From the NCBI GenBank assembly GCA_024762925.1, contig JANTGM010000013.1, positions 21,461 through 85,460 on the forward strand: a stretch of 64,000 bases of DNA, written 5' to 3'. This DNA comes from Kofleriaceae bacterium. GTDB taxonomy: Bacteria; Myxococcota_A; Polyangia; Haliangiales; Haliangiaceae. This document shows, one piece after another, positions 8,541 to 17,975 of this stretch; within the stretch, counting starts at the first letter, position 1; every line of letters begins with the position of its first letter. The notes beneath the pieces are model-generated. The model was not told the origin of the DNA, ran no database searches, and saw nothing but the letters and a program-made list of their open reading frames with translations. The translations under genes and the position numbers were made by a program.

Positions 8541-9932
8541 TTGGCAGACGAAACAGGCACTGTGGGTGGCGACGATGAGGGAGGCAAGGTCAATAAACCT
8601 GCGGCCGGTTGGCGGTCCGGCGGAAGCAAGGGGGGGGCTGGGGCCTGGTGGCAACGCACCGCAAAGCTCTGGGGCTTTTTGGGGTTCTGCATTTTCGTCT
8701 TGGTACTCGCTCGGGCTGTGGTGTTGCCATTCATCTTCGCCACTCTGCTTGCGTACATTCTAACGCCGGTCGTGCGCAGACTGGCCCATCGCAAAAACGG
8801 CTCGAAGCGAATGCCAGAAGGCGCCGCCGTCTTGATTTGCTACTTCGCACTTATCGGCTTCATTGCAGCATTTATGTTCCTGTTGCTTCCGCGTCTTTCA
8901 AAAGACGTGGCACGCATAGGCAAAGAGGCACCGGGGCTGTACACCAAGCTAAACAACCAATGGGCACCGCAGGCGGCCGCGTGGTTAGAGAGCCGCTTTC
9001 CCTCGCTAAAATCCGCGGCTCCCGAAGCGCCTGTAGATGCTGTTGTCGCCGACGTGCCACTGCCCCCGGGAACGCAATTTGTCGTCACGCCCCTGCCTGA
9101 TGGACGCCTTGCCGTGCAGCTTGAGCAAACCGGGCTGCAGGTCTCGCCATCAACCGATGGAGGCTTCACGCTAACTCCGCGAACGGAATTGCCAGAGGCG
9201 CAGAGCCTCGAGGACCGACTTCGCACTTGGGCGAAAACCATGTTGGGAGGCATGCAAGGACAGCTTGGGGATGTCTTTCGAGCAGGTCAGAAGTTTGTTG
9301 CTGCTGTCATTAGCAGCATCTTCAAGTTCTTCCTCGTGCTCATGATCGCAGCGTTCATCATGCTGGACTTGCCAAAAATCCACAGCTTTGTTCGGGGGCT
9401 CTTTCCTTCTCGCTATCGAGACGACTACGACATCATCGTTGCCGGCATCGATAAGGGCCTCTCAGGAGTCATCCGCGGCCAGCTCATGATCTGCCTCGTC
9501 AACGGGGTGCTCACCTATATCGGTTTGGTCATCTTCTCCGTGAACTACGCGCTCATTCTCGCTGTGGTCGCTGCAGTCCTCAGTCTGATCCCAATATTCG
9601 GCTCGATCCTCTCTTCCATTCCCATGGTCTTGGTCGCGCTGGTTTCGGGAGAAGAGGGGCTGGATATTGCGAGGGCCGTCTTTATTTTGGCCTGGATCAT
9701 TGGCATTCACTTTGTCGAGGCCAACCTGCTCAACCCGAAAATCATCGGCAGTGCCGCCAAAATGCATCCTGTACTGGTGATTTTCGCCCTCGTTTTGGGG
9801 GAACACAGCTTTGGTCTCACGGGGGCGCTCTTGGCGGTTCCCACCGCATCCATCATCCAGGTTCTCTTCTTGTACTTCCGGCGCAAGGCCTGGAAAGTGG
9901 AAACTGGCGTAGTGCCGATCGTTTCTTCGTGA
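8541..9932 (+). CDS. AI-2E/PerM family transporter
   Basis: This 463-residue membrane protein belongs to the PerM/AI-2E transporter family (PF01594 type). It has two N-terminal helices (about 45-75), a helix near 105-125 and a long extracytoplasmic insert (130-250). The conserved C-terminal block of helices includes LSLIPIFGSILSSIPM and HFVEANLLNPKIIG. Family members move small molecules or ions; the substrate here is unknown. The start is taken as TTG at 8541 because no ATG lies before the first helix. Its last bases (GTGA, 9929-9932) could couple it to a GTG start for the next gene. Confidence 0.85.
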   Translation: MADETGTVGGDDEGGKVNKPAAGWRSGGSKGGAGAWWQRTAKLWGFLGFCIFVLVLARAVVLPFIFATLLAYILTPVVRRLAHRKNGSKRMPEGAAVLICYFALIGFIAAFMFLLLPRLSKDVARIGKEAPGLYTKLNNQWAPQAAAWLESRFPSLKSAAPEAPVDAVVADVPLPPGTQFVVTPLPDGRLAVQLEQTGLQVSPSTDGGFTLTPRTELPEAQSLEDRLRTWAKTMLGGMQGQLGDVFRAGQKFVAAVISSIFKFFLVLMIAAFIMLDLPKIHSFVRGLFPSRYRDDYDIIVAGIDKGLSGVIRGQLMICLVNGVLTYIGLVIFSVNYALILAVVAAVLSLIPIFGSILSSIPMVLVALVSGEEGLDIARAVFILAWIIGIHFVEANLLNPKIIGSAAKMHPVLVIFALVLGEHSFGLTGALLAVPTASIIQVLFLYFRRKAWKVETGVVPIVSS

Positions 9933-10030
9933 GCTGGATCGCAAAGCATCTACCATGGGTGTGCGAGGCCGCATTGCGCCTCCGTGTGGCCTTTGGTACT
10001 CCTATGACTGTTCGTCGAGATAGCGATGAT

Positions 10031-11503
10031 ATGCGTCTAAGCAGAATGCGATTTAGTGCTCCGGCCCGCCGGCGGCGAGGTTCCGTCGTGTCGGCGGCCC
10101 TGGTTGCAAGTGGCATTGTTCTCGGTTTGTCACTCACCGGAGTGTCCACAACGTGGGCGCAATCCAAAGCGCTCTCAGAGCTGCCCGGTCCCCCATCGCC
10201 AGGAGCCATCGGCGAACAGGTCGCCACAGCGCTCTACAGTCGTGGCATGGCACTCTTTGAATTGGGCGACATCGCCAACGCCAAGAGACTCTTTGTCGAG
10301 TCGCTAGAGCGCAGCCCTGATGGCAGCCGAGCCGCAGATGCCCTTGGCATGCTTCGAAAGTGCAATGAGAAGCTCGGCATCCAAGACTTGGACGCAGGAC
10401 GACCCGCAGCTGGTGGTGCGTCAAACATCCCAATCGACCCCTATGCAACCAACGGCGACACGCCTGTCGATCCATATGCCAATCCAGATGGCCCTGTCGA
10501 TCCGTATGCGGTGGATCCCGGGCCTGGAGATCCGGGCGACAACGTCGGAGGAGGCTTTATTGAGCCACCTGTTGGGCAACCTGTCGACGCAGCTGGCAGA
10601 GCGCACACCGAACTCATGGTCTCCGGTGGTGTCACGGGATTCATCTTCGGGCTCGCACTCGCCGGGCCGCTAGACGAGGACTCTGAAGGCAATACTGGTG
10701 ACATTACGGGGGCTGCCATTCCTGTCGCTCTTGCGGCTGCCGGTGGCGGCATTTACCTAGGAAGTTATCTTGCGAAAAAGTATGACCGCGCAGGTGGCAA
10801 GGCCCTGAGCTCTGGCGCAGTTTGGGGCATGTACAACTTTGCGCACATCGGCAATGTCTTTACCGGTGAAGACACCAATGGCAACGATATCTACCGAAGC
10901 ATGGCTTTGGGGGGCCTTGCTGGTGGTGGCCTTGCTCACTTGTACGTGCGCAAGTTTGAGCCAACAGAAGGCGAAGTCTCAGTTGTGAATTCGGGCTCGC
11001 TCATCGGCACCGGTGTTGGGCTCATGCTTGGCGTCGCGATGGATCCTCCGAGAGGCGACGCCTACTCACTCAATGCCACCCTGGGTTCTCTCGCAGGCAT
11101 TGGCGCTGGCATTTACTTTCGCGATGACTTGGTGGCAACGCCAAAGCGCATGACCATCGTCAATCTCGGCGCTCTTGGTGGCGCGGTGGTGCCTTGGGTC
11201 CTTGTGTATCCACTGATGGATGGCCAAAATGGTGGTGACTACCAAACCGCAGGCTTTCTCTCAGCCCTAACGATGGGTGGAGGCGCCTACCTGGCATGGC
11301 GTCTCACCAAAGACATGGTGCCTGTCAACAAGGACTCTCTTGAGCCAACGGCACTGTCAGAGGCGGCTCCTGCACTGCTGCAACGCAGTGAGAGTGGCCA
11401 GTGGAATCTGGCCTCCCCAGTGCCGAGGCCCATGCAGAATCAGCGTTTAGCCCCCGCAACAGGGTTCAGCATGGGGGCCGACGTTCTAAGCGGCCGATTC
11501 TAA
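10031..11503 (+). CDS. exported protein with TPR-like segment and glycine-rich membrane region
   Basis: The frame is open from a GTG at 9929 that overlaps the previous stop. A signal peptide fits best from the ATG at 10031 (basic residues, then SAALVASGIVLGLSL, then TTWAQS), giving 490 residues. A short TPR-like unit follows (ALYSRGMALFELGDIANAKRLFVESLERSPD). Next comes a proline/aspartate linker with four D-P-Y-A type motifs, then several hydrophobic glycine-rich segments. The protein may be an envelope or outer-membrane component. I recognise no family. The start is uncertain by up to 34 codons. Confidence 0.6.
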   Translation: MRLSRMRFSAPARRRRGSVVSAALVASGIVLGLSLTGVSTTWAQSKALSELPGPPSPGAIGEQVATALYSRGMALFELGDIANAKRLFVESLERSPDGSRAADALGMLRKCNEKLGIQDLDAGRPAAGGASNIPIDPYATNGDTPVDPYANPDGPVDPYAVDPGPGDPGDNVGGGFIEPPVGQPVDAAGRAHTELMVSGGVTGFIFGLALAGPLDEDSEGNTGDITGAAIPVALAAAGGGIYLGSYLAKKYDRAGGKALSSGAVWGMYNFAHIGNVFTGEDTNGNDIYRSMALGGLAGGGLAHLYVRKFEPTEGEVSVVNSGSLIGTGVGLMLGVAMDPPRGDAYSLNATLGSLAGIGAGIYFRDDLVATPKRMTIVNLGALGGAVVPWVLVYPLMDGQNGGDYQTAGFLSALTMGGGAYLAWRLTKDMVPVNKDSLEPTALSEAAPALLQRSESGQWNLASPVPRPMQNQRLAPATGFSMGADVLSGRF

Positions 11504-11539
11504 ATATTTCCGCCTCCAGTGCGTCTATTTGGGACGCCA

Positions 11540-13081
11540 ATGCGCTCCTGTCCACATTGTTTCGGCCTGCAAGATGACGTCCTGGGCTTTTGCCCGGCGG
11601 ATGGCTCTCCTCTTGGTGCCTCCGATCCGCTCTTGGGCAAGACCCTCGGCGGCCAGTTCGTGCTGCGCGAACGTATCGGGCAGGGCGGATGTGGCGATGT
11701 GTATCGTGCTCACCAGATCGGTGTCGAACGGCCTGTCGCTGTGAAGGTCTTGCATGCCACTGCTGCTCGCCAGGCGGAGTTTACGACCCGCTTTGCCCGT
11801 GAGGCCAGAGCGGCAGCACGACTCACGCACCCAAATATCGTCACGGTATTTCAGCTCGGGCAGAGCGAAGAGGGCATGCCCTACATCGCGATGGAGTGGG
11901 CCGACGCAGCTCCCATCGGTCGTGGCGCAGAGCCGCTGTGTCACGATGAGGTCTTGGATGCCGCCGAGCAAATCGCCTCGGCCCTGTGCGAAGCGCATGA
12001 GGTTGGCATTATTCACCGAGACCTGAAGCCAGAAAATGTCTTAGTAGGCCGCAGGGGTGGATCGGCTCACGTCACGCTAGTGGACTTCGGTATTGCAAAG
12101 ATCGTCAACGCTGAACTCTTGCAGAGTGGGGAGACGCACCTCACGCGGCATGGGGTCGTCTACGGCACACCAAAGTACCTCTCGCCTGAGCAAGCGGGTG
12201 ACCAACCGCTTGATGCTCGTGCCGACATCTATAGCTTTGGTGTCATGCTCTACGAGTTGTTCGCAGGGCAGTTGCCGTTCTCCTCGCACGGCATGGCATT
12301 GCTTGTAGACCACCTAAGCGCCAAGCCTAAGCACCTTGCTTGGCATGCACCCGACTTGGACCCTCGCATTGCCGCACTCGTCATGCGCATGCTTGAGAAG
12401 AATCCGAGCAAGCGGCCTGCAAGCGCCCGCGAGGTGTTGAGGGAACTGCGAGCTCTTCGAAGAGCTGCTCAGACGCCTGGTGTTCCCAATGCTCGCCCAA
12501 TCCCGCGAAGCGCAAGCCGCGTTGGAACCCGCCTTGGGCTGATGGTGGCTCTACTGCTCTGGTTGGCGAACTCGGGATCACTTGCGCCAAAGAACGCCTC
12601 GGCAAAGATGGCGTTGCCTGTGCCGATGGCGAGCGTTGCTAGTCTCGAATCGGAGCGCACAGAAGATGCAGTGCCTGAGCCCACTGTCAGCGACCCACAC
12701 GACCTTCTTCGAGATGAAGCCGAACTGGGCCGCACAATCTCGGTTCCACATCGCGCGCTCGTTGTCTCGTCCAGCAACTACACTCTGCGACTGCTCATGC
12801 CGGAATATGTTGGCGCCAATACTGAGCATGCACTGGCGGTAGAAGTCTGGGACAGCGGGGGCGAGCCTGTGCGTAACGATGCATTGGTCCTCGTCTTCAC
12901 CGATGCCTCAGGTCACGAGCAAGGCGTTTCTGTGCCAGCGGGGGCCATAGCTGGACGATACGAAATCGCGCGCTCGTTCGAGCGAGAAGGAACCCACGCT
13001 GTGGCGGTTCTGCCAGACCGGGCAGGAGTCTCTCTGCGGGTGCACTTCGAAGTTGGGCCCGAAGCCACACCCAATACGTAG
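11540..13081 (+). CDS. Ser/Thr protein kinase with N-terminal zinc ribbon
   Basis: From ATG 11540 the product is 513 residues. The in-frame GTG at 11519 is an alternative; the ATG has GGGA six bases upstream. A CPHC...CPADG ribbon-like motif opens the protein. A complete Hanks-type kinase domain follows: GQGGCGDVY loop, VAVKVL lysine, HRDLKPENV catalytic loop, DFGIAK and GTPKYLSPEQ. A membrane helix (LGLMVALLLWLANSG) lies near residue 340. An extracytoplasmic beta-sandwich-like domain of about 150 residues follows (YTLRLLMPEYVGANTEHALAVEVWD). It probably senses an envelope signal and phosphorylates cytoplasmic targets. Confidence 0.9.
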   Translation: MRSCPHCFGLQDDVLGFCPADGSPLGASDPLLGKTLGGQFVLRERIGQGGCGDVYRAHQIGVERPVAVKVLHATAARQAEFTTRFAREARAAARLTHPNIVTVFQLGQSEEGMPYIAMEWADAAPIGRGAEPLCHDEVLDAAEQIASALCEAHEVGIIHRDLKPENVLVGRRGGSAHVTLVDFGIAKIVNAELLQSGETHLTRHGVVYGTPKYLSPEQAGDQPLDARADIYSFGVMLYELFAGQLPFSSHGMALLVDHLSAKPKHLAWHAPDLDPRIAALVMRMLEKNPSKRPASAREVLRELRALRRAAQTPGVPNARPIPRSASRVGTRLGLMVALLLWLANSGSLAPKNASAKMALPVPMASVASLESERTEDAVPEPTVSDPHDLLRDEAELGRTISVPHRALVVSSSNYTLRLLMPEYVGANTEHALAVEVWDSGGEPVRNDALVLVFTDASGHEQGVSVPAGAIAGRYEIARSFEREGTHAVAVLPDRAGVSLRVHFEVGPEATPNT

Positions 13082-13129
13082 AGCACTGGGGCTAGCCCGA
13101 GGTCGGTGTGCGGCGATACAGTTCGGCTC

Positions 13130-13930
13130 ATGGATGTAGCCAGCCTGTTGCGCTGTCCCCAGTGCAAAGCAACCGAGCTTTCGGTTCAGAGCAAGCAGAT
13201 GATTTGCGCCGAGTGCGGCTATTGCTGTCCTGGGCGTATGGGGTTCTACGATTTCATGGACCAGGCGATGAACAAACGCGTGGCCTCTACTGCCGAGCAA
13301 CGCTTCATGGAGAGCGAACTCGTCGCACGAGTCTACGAGCGAGTCTGGCGGCCCAACTTCGTGCGTTTGATGGCGGGCAAGGGAGCCGAGGCACTCACAG
13401 GCGGCTTTGCCGGCGAGTTCTTCATTCATAAAAACTCGCTCAGCATGGACGAGCGCGATGGACCATGGCTTGATCTGAGTTGCGGACCGGGAATGTTCTC
13501 ACGCGCAATGGCATCGGCCAGTCCCGGTAGCTGGGTCATCGGACTCGACATCGCTCGGTCAATGGTGGAGGTCGCTGCCTCTCGCGGCCGCGGCTATGAC
13601 AACTTGGTTTTCATTCGCGGCGATGCCCATGAGTTGCCGATAGATGATGGGTGCATCACAGGCGTCAACAACAGTGGTGCGTTACACGTCTACGACGATC
13701 CAGAAGCGGTCTTCACCGAGATTCTGCGCGTGCTCAAACCCGATGGCCTCTTTGTCGGTAGCACCTTTGCGCCCGCCAAGAGTTTGTTTGGGAGGCTCTC
13801 GTCTCAAGTTGCGGGCATTCGGCGGTTTGCCCCGTCGGAGCTTCGGGCTTGGCTCTCGCGAGTGGGCTTTGCCGACTACGAAGAAGTTCGGCTTGGGGAT
13901 GCCTTCATCTTTCGAGTGCGCAAGCCGTGA
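13130..13930 (+). CDS. class I SAM-dependent methyltransferase with Trm112-like zinc motif
   Basis: The likely start is ATG 13130 (MDVASLLRCPQC), giving 266 residues. Cys9, Cys12, Cys26 and Cys29 form a Trm112-like ribbon. The SAM-binding motif LDLSCGPGMF lies at 114-123, followed by VIGLDIARSM and a GDAHELPIDDG motif typical of UbiE/type-11 methyltransferases. The substrate is unknown. The stop overlaps the GTG start of the next gene by four bases (13927-13930). Confidence 0.85.
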   Translation: MDVASLLRCPQCKATELSVQSKQMICAECGYCCPGRMGFYDFMDQAMNKRVASTAEQRFMESELVARVYERVWRPNFVRLMAGKGAEALTGGFAGEFFIHKNSLSMDERDGPWLDLSCGPGMFSRAMASASPGSWVIGLDIARSMVEVAASRGRGYDNLVFIRGDAHELPIDDGCITGVNNSGALHVYDDPEAVFTEILRVLKPDGLFVGSTFAPAKSLFGRLSSQVAGIRRFAPSELRAWLSRVGFADYEEVRLGDAFIFRVRKP

Positions 13931-15195
13931 GTGAGGAGGCTGACCGGGCCACTGTTCTGCTCTACATGGTGGCCCCGGGGGAACGCGAAGCTCTGCAGTC
14001 TCGATTGGCTGCAAGCGGGGTGGAGGCGATCGCCATTTCCCATGCTGCGGACGCTGCCAAGAGCTTGCAAGCCAATTTGGTGTCGGCCTGTTTTGTGGAA
14101 GTGAAGGCGGGGGATGACGCCGGGCTCGCACTTATTGGGGACCTTCGCGCGAGCATGCTGGGCAAATCGATTGTCGCGCTCACGTCGAACCGAGATATGG
14201 ATTCGCGCAAAGCAGCACGAGACGCTGGGGCCAACGACTACCTGGCAACGCCCATTCGCAATATCGACTTGGAAATGCGCTTGGCCCGATGCCTGGAGCA
14301 GACTGATGTCATCGCACCTCCGCAGAATCACGTCGAGCCCGAGCACTCACCAGATCCGGAGCAACCCCCAGCAGGCGAGTCGCTGGATTTTGGTGAGGAT
14401 TCGGATCTTGTGGAGGCACTCGAGGATGCCCATCGGCAGATTGCTGTTGCCCGCGCGCTCGCAGTCGATGCGCGAAAGCAGGCAGAAGCCGCCCAAGCGG
14501 AGGCGGAGATTGCCCGCAAGGACGCTGCTGCATCGCGGGCGCTAGCGGATCGCGCCGCCCGCGAGATGCTTGAGCGCGAAACACAGACCCGGCAGCTTCA
14601 GAGTCAAGCGCACACACTTATTGAGGTTGCCGAGGCGCGCAATGCTGCGATTCGTCGGGAGCCCATCATGGCTCCAACGGTTTCCGGTGAGTCTTACAAG
14701 TCGGATGTAGACGAACTAACCGGGCTGCTCGGCGAAGGGCCCTTGCAGGACCATCTCGATCGCGAATACGCCCGCTCGCGACGCTACGGCCATGCTCTCT
14801 CCGTTCTTCTTCTAGACGTCGACAAGCTCAGTCGATATTGCAAGCGCCACTCAAAGGCCGCAGGTGACGCTGCACTTTGTCTGATCGCCGACGTCTTGCG
14901 ATCCGCACTTCGAAGTCCAGACATCGTGGCACGACTCGGTAGCGATGCCTTTGCCATTCTTGCAACCGACACCAGTGAGGATGAGGCCCTGTTGCTCGGC
15001 GATCGACTTCGCGCGGAATTGGCGAAAGAAAGCAAGCACGGCTCTTGGCCCCCCATCACTGTCTCGATAGGGATTGCGAGTGCACAGCGACTCTCTGTGG
15101 CGCGAGCCTTCGACCTTCTGAGGGCGGCCGAGAGAGCCATGGCCGAGGCCAAGAGTGGTGGGCGTGACCGCTGCTGCGCCGCCATAGAAGGATAG
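13927..15195 (+). CDS. pseudo-receiver and degenerate GGDEF domain protein
   Basis: The GTG at 13927 overlaps the methyltransferase stop as GTGA and leaves 422 residues. Residues 8-125 have a response-regulator fold. Glu58 stands where the phospho-accepting Asp is expected (ACFVEVKAG), and the conserved Lys before Pro is a Thr (YLATPI). A long alanine-rich coiled coil spans about 160-240. A GGDEF domain follows (DELTGLLGEGPLQDHL, VLLLDVDKLSRY) whose signature reads GSDAF at 338-342. Both domains therefore look catalytically altered. It may act as a c-di-GMP or GTP-binding regulator rather than an enzyme. Confidence 0.85.
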   Translation: MSEEADRATVLLYMVAPGEREALQSRLAASGVEAIAISHAADAAKSLQANLVSACFVEVKAGDDAGLALIGDLRASMLGKSIVALTSNRDMDSRKAARDAGANDYLATPIRNIDLEMRLARCLEQTDVIAPPQNHVEPEHSPDPEQPPAGESLDFGEDSDLVEALEDAHRQIAVARALAVDARKQAEAAQAEAEIARKDAAASRALADRAAREMLERETQTRQLQSQAHTLIEVAEARNAAIRREPIMAPTVSGESYKSDVDELTGLLGEGPLQDHLDREYARSRRYGHALSVLLLDVDKLSRYCKRHSKAAGDAALCLIADVLRSALRSPDIVARLGSDAFAILATDTSEDEALLLGDRLRAELAKESKHGSWPPITVSIGIASAQRLSVARAFDLLRAAERAMAEAKSGGRDRCCAAIEG

Positions 15196-15218
15196 GTATG
15201 AGCGAGAAGCCCGATTGG

Positions 15219-15548
15219 CTACGCCTGGTCGTCGATTTCAGCACCAGGGGCGTTGGTCTTCACCGACGTGATGCCGTTTTCCATGGCACTGTTTGAGGAG
15301 TACATCTCGCTTGTGCCAATAACTTCACCGTTGGCCGCCTTGAGGACAAAGTACGGCTCATTGCTCTTGGACTCTTTTCGCTCAAATCTCGCATCGTCCT
15401 GAGAATTGTTCCGAACCGACTCGATGCCACCTGTGGCGCTTGCTTTTGCGGAGTAGCCTTGGGAAGCAAGAATGACTTGGCCGTTTCCCGCTTTCAGACG
15501 AAAGCGAAACTTCTCGGCGTTGTCTTTGTAGATCTCGAATTTTGCCAT
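15219..15548 (-). CDS. YegP/DUF1508 family protein
   Basis: The product is a 109-residue tandem repeat of two about 45-residue DUF1508 units: KFRFRLKAGNGQVILASQGY and PYFVLKAANGEVIGTSEMYS, each followed by a GI.SV..N motif. YegP proteins are small soluble proteins of unclear role. The gene lies downstream of the TetR gene but is separated from it by a terminator, so it is probably transcribed on its own. Confidence 0.9.
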   Translation of the reverse strand: MAKFEIYKDNAEKFRFRLKAGNGQVILASQGYSAKASATGGIESVRNNSQDDARFERKESKSNEPYFVLKAANGEVIGTSEMYSSNSAMENGITSVKTNAPGAEIDDQA

Positions 15549-15603
15549 GCTTGGAAGCTACCACCGTTGGCTGTGCTTGTCGGCGCACGAGCTGAGCAGG
15601 GAC

Positions 15604-15638
15604 AAAAACGCCCGGCCACACATTGCGTGCACCGGGCG
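15604..15638 (-). terminator. intrinsic terminator of the TetR gene
   Basis: Read on the minus strand, CGCCCGG (15638-15632) pairs with CCGGGCG (15615-15609) and is followed by five T residues (15608-15604). The loop is 16 nt. Confidence 0.75.
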
Positions 15639-15664
15639 AGATCGCGTAGGCGTTGGCGTTTGCC

Positions 15665-16312
15665 TTAGTTGACGCTATGGCTGTTCAAGCTGCCTTCAAT
15701 GGCGGTGAACGCATTTCGTGCCAGCTCGTTGAAGCTGCCGCCGGGCAGGTCCAGGTTGAGGCGAGCATCGTTGGTCTGCAGAACTCCAAGGAACAGTGCC
15801 CAGAAGAGATCGACAGTTGTGTCTGCGGCAGACTCACTCACGACTACATCGAGGGATGCGCCTTCGCGAATCATGGCGGAGAGGTGCATACGGATTTGCG
15901 CGATGCCCTTACCAACCGTCTCGGCGACTTCGTCACTGAGTTGCTTGCGGATGTTTGGTTGAGAGACCAGGCGGAGAACACGAGTCGCCTCGATGTCGGC
16001 TCCAGCCCACTGCGTTAGAAAAGTCCAAGTGTGTCGCAGTTTGTCGTCGACCTTGAGGTCGGTTCGATTGCGAATCTGCGTCATCTCACCATCAAAGAGC
16101 TCAAGAGTCTCTTCGAGAAGTGAAACGTACAGGTCTTCCTTGGAGCGGAAGTAGAGGTAAATCGCGCCCACCGAGAGCGAAGCTTCGCGAGCGATTTGCT
16201 CGATAGAGGTCTTTGCGTACCCCTTCTCGGCAAAGACAGTGCGAGCTGCGCGCTGGATACGACGGCGACGTGCTTGTCGCTCTTGCTGTTTGCGTTCGTG
16301 AGCCGTAGTCAT
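15665..16312 (-). CDS. TetR/AcrR family transcriptional regulator
   Basis: From the ATG at 16312 (MTTAHERKQQ) the protein has 215 residues; an in-frame start at 16348 is less likely. A very basic N-terminus leads into a TetR helix-turn-helix (RAARTVFAEKGYAKTSIEQI, SLSVGAIYLYFRSKEDLY). The rest is an all-helical ligand-binding and dimerisation domain. Such proteins repress neighbouring or distant genes and release DNA when a small ligand binds. Its target is unknown; terminators separate it from both minus-strand neighbours. Confidence 0.92.
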   Translation of the reverse strand: MTTAHERKQQERQARRRRIQRAARTVFAEKGYAKTSIEQIAREASLSVGAIYLYFRSKEDLYVSLLEETLELFDGEMTQIRNRTDLKVDDKLRHTWTFLTQWAGADIEATRVLRLVSQPNIRKQLSDEVAETVGKGIAQIRMHLSAMIREGASLDVVVSESAADTTVDLFWALFLGVLQTNDARLNLDLPGGSFNELARNAFTAIEGSLNSHSVN

Positions 16313-16414
16313 GAGGTGATTGGTAGTCGGGTTGACGCAGAGGGTCAAGTAGGGAATGAATTCCCCACACCTTTTTTGCCTTTCCGATCGCCTGTGAACC
16401 CAATTTTCACGCAG

Positions 16415-16450
16415 AAAAGGCAGGCGGGCCTACACTTGACCTCGCCTGCC
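16415..16450 (-). terminator. intrinsic terminator of the VWA gene
   Basis: On the minus strand GGCAGGCG (16450-16443) pairs with CGCCTGCC (16426-16419) across a 16-nt loop, followed by TTTT (16418-16415). It lies 59 bp past the VWA stop. Confidence 0.75.
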
Positions 16451-16508
16451 GCACTTTAGTGCCGATTTTTTCTGAGGTGGCCAAGCCGCCCGGACTCGGT
16501 CGGCCCGC

Positions 16509-17915
16509 CTAGTACATCAGCTCGTAGGCATCCTTGCGATTGCTCTTGCGAGCCTTCTTGCCGCGAGCCGATCGGGGGGCCGCCGGGGCTTTGGCGAAGT
16601 TGCTCTTCACACGCTTCTCGGTTGCCTTCATCTCTGCGGCGAAGACAGCATCATCAAGGTCGGCGGCAATCGCCTGACTCGTCTGTGCTCGGGTGGTCAT
16701 CACTCGCTCGGCTTCTTCACGATTGCCCCGCTCGTAGAGTTCTGTGGCTTGCTGGATGGCCTTTGCGGTGAGAGCACGCTCGATGAGTCGGTTGGATTGC
16801 ATGTCGCGACCGCTGTCGACCAGTGTTTGGTTCGTAGTGATTTCTGCGCCCAAGCTGCGGCTGAGGTTAACCATCTCGGTGGATCCTGGCTCGAAGAAGG
16901 AAGCTTCGAGTGCTGCCAAGGACATCGAACCGTTGTTGGAGGTCTGAACCTCAAGAGCCACGATGACCTTGCGGGTCTCGCCAGCGTGCATATCGGCGAC
17001 ATTGACAAGAAGTTGGTTGCCGCTGCGGACTGTGTCGTAGCCAAGCACTTCTTGAACTTCTACGCCAGGCTTTGGCGCAATGCGAAGTTGAACGCGGGTA
17101 GCCACAGTGGCACCAAGACGGGAGAGTTCGGTGGAGAAGAGCTTGGCAAGCATATCGGCCGACTCTGCAAAGTAGTAGTTGCCGCGTCCAGAGACGGCGA
17201 TGCGAGTTAGGGTCTGCTCGTCAAAATCGAGTCCCACACCAACGGTTGTGATGGACACGCCTTGTTGCGCTGATTGCGCAGCCAGCTCGGCAAGCTCGCC
17301 CTTGCCAATGATGCCCTCGTTGGCTTGCCCATCACTGATGAGAACGATGCGCTGGACCCGCTCGCTGGAAGCGCCCAAACTCAACAGCTGTGAGCGCCCA
17401 GCAACCAGGCCACCGCTCATGTTCGTGCCGCCATCAGTATAAATCTGAGAAATGGTCATCAGAGCGGCTTGTTTTGCCTGCTCTGTCGCAGCCGTGCTTG
17501 GGAAGAGAACATCGACCTCGGTGCCATAGGCGGTGATTGAGAAGCGATCGTCCTTGTCGAGTCCCGCAATGAGTTGGCGGGCGGCAAGCTTTGCTTGTGA
17601 GAGTTTTTCTCCCTCCATCGATCCGCTGCGGTCAAAGACAACAGCGAGATCCACATCAGGCCTGGCGAGTTGTTCTTGGTCGGGGGCTTCCAGCGTGACA
17701 GCCATGTAGGCTGTGTGTGTACCAGCGAGAAGGTGTGTGGATGCGAGGGACGCACCGAGGTTAAGCGTGTTGCTCTGGGCTGATGTGACTGGGGGAGGGC
17801 CACCGGTGGCAACCGCAGGCTTGCGCTGCGTGAGTAAGAGGGCTGCAATCGAGACGGCGCCAGCGGTGGCGAGGATCGCAGAGGTCTTAAGAGCAGCGGA
17901 GTTCTTGCTAGGCAT
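16509..17915 (-). CDS. von Willebrand factor A domain protein, membrane-anchored
   Basis: The product is 468 residues. A basic N-terminus and one hydrophobic helix (TSAILATAGAVSIAALLL) act as a signal anchor. A VWA domain follows with an intact MIDAS motif DRSGSM at 95-100, a TDGGTNMSGG threonine loop and ISDGQANEG. A beta-sandwich segment (about 280-350) and a helical tail rich in Arg/Lys complete it. VWA domains bind ligands through a metal ion; the partner is unknown. A cognate MoxR ATPase is not visible nearby. The layout resembles periplasmic batteries of VWA proteins in myxobacteria. Confidence 0.85.
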   Translation of the reverse strand: MPSKNSAALKTSAILATAGAVSIAALLLTQRKPAVATGGPPPVTSAQSNTLNLGASLASTHLLAGTHTAYMAVTLEAPDQEQLARPDVDLAVVFDRSGSMEGEKLSQAKLAARQLIAGLDKDDRFSITAYGTEVDVLFPSTAATEQAKQAALMTISQIYTDGGTNMSGGLVAGRSQLLSLGASSERVQRIVLISDGQANEGIIGKGELAELAAQSAQQGVSITTVGVGLDFDEQTLTRIAVSGRGNYYFAESADMLAKLFSTELSRLGATVATRVQLRIAPKPGVEVQEVLGYDTVRSGNQLLVNVADMHAGETRKVIVALEVQTSNNGSMSLAALEASFFEPGSTEMVNLSRSLGAEITTNQTLVDSGRDMQSNRLIERALTAKAIQQATELYERGNREEAERVMTTRAQTSQAIAADLDDAVFAAEMKATEKRVKSNFAKAPAAPRSARGKKARKSNRKDAYELMY

Positions 17916-17975
17916 GCAATCTCCAACGCGGAGAGCAGCCGTTCGATCTATTCCAATTGAGAAACTGCTGCAGAT

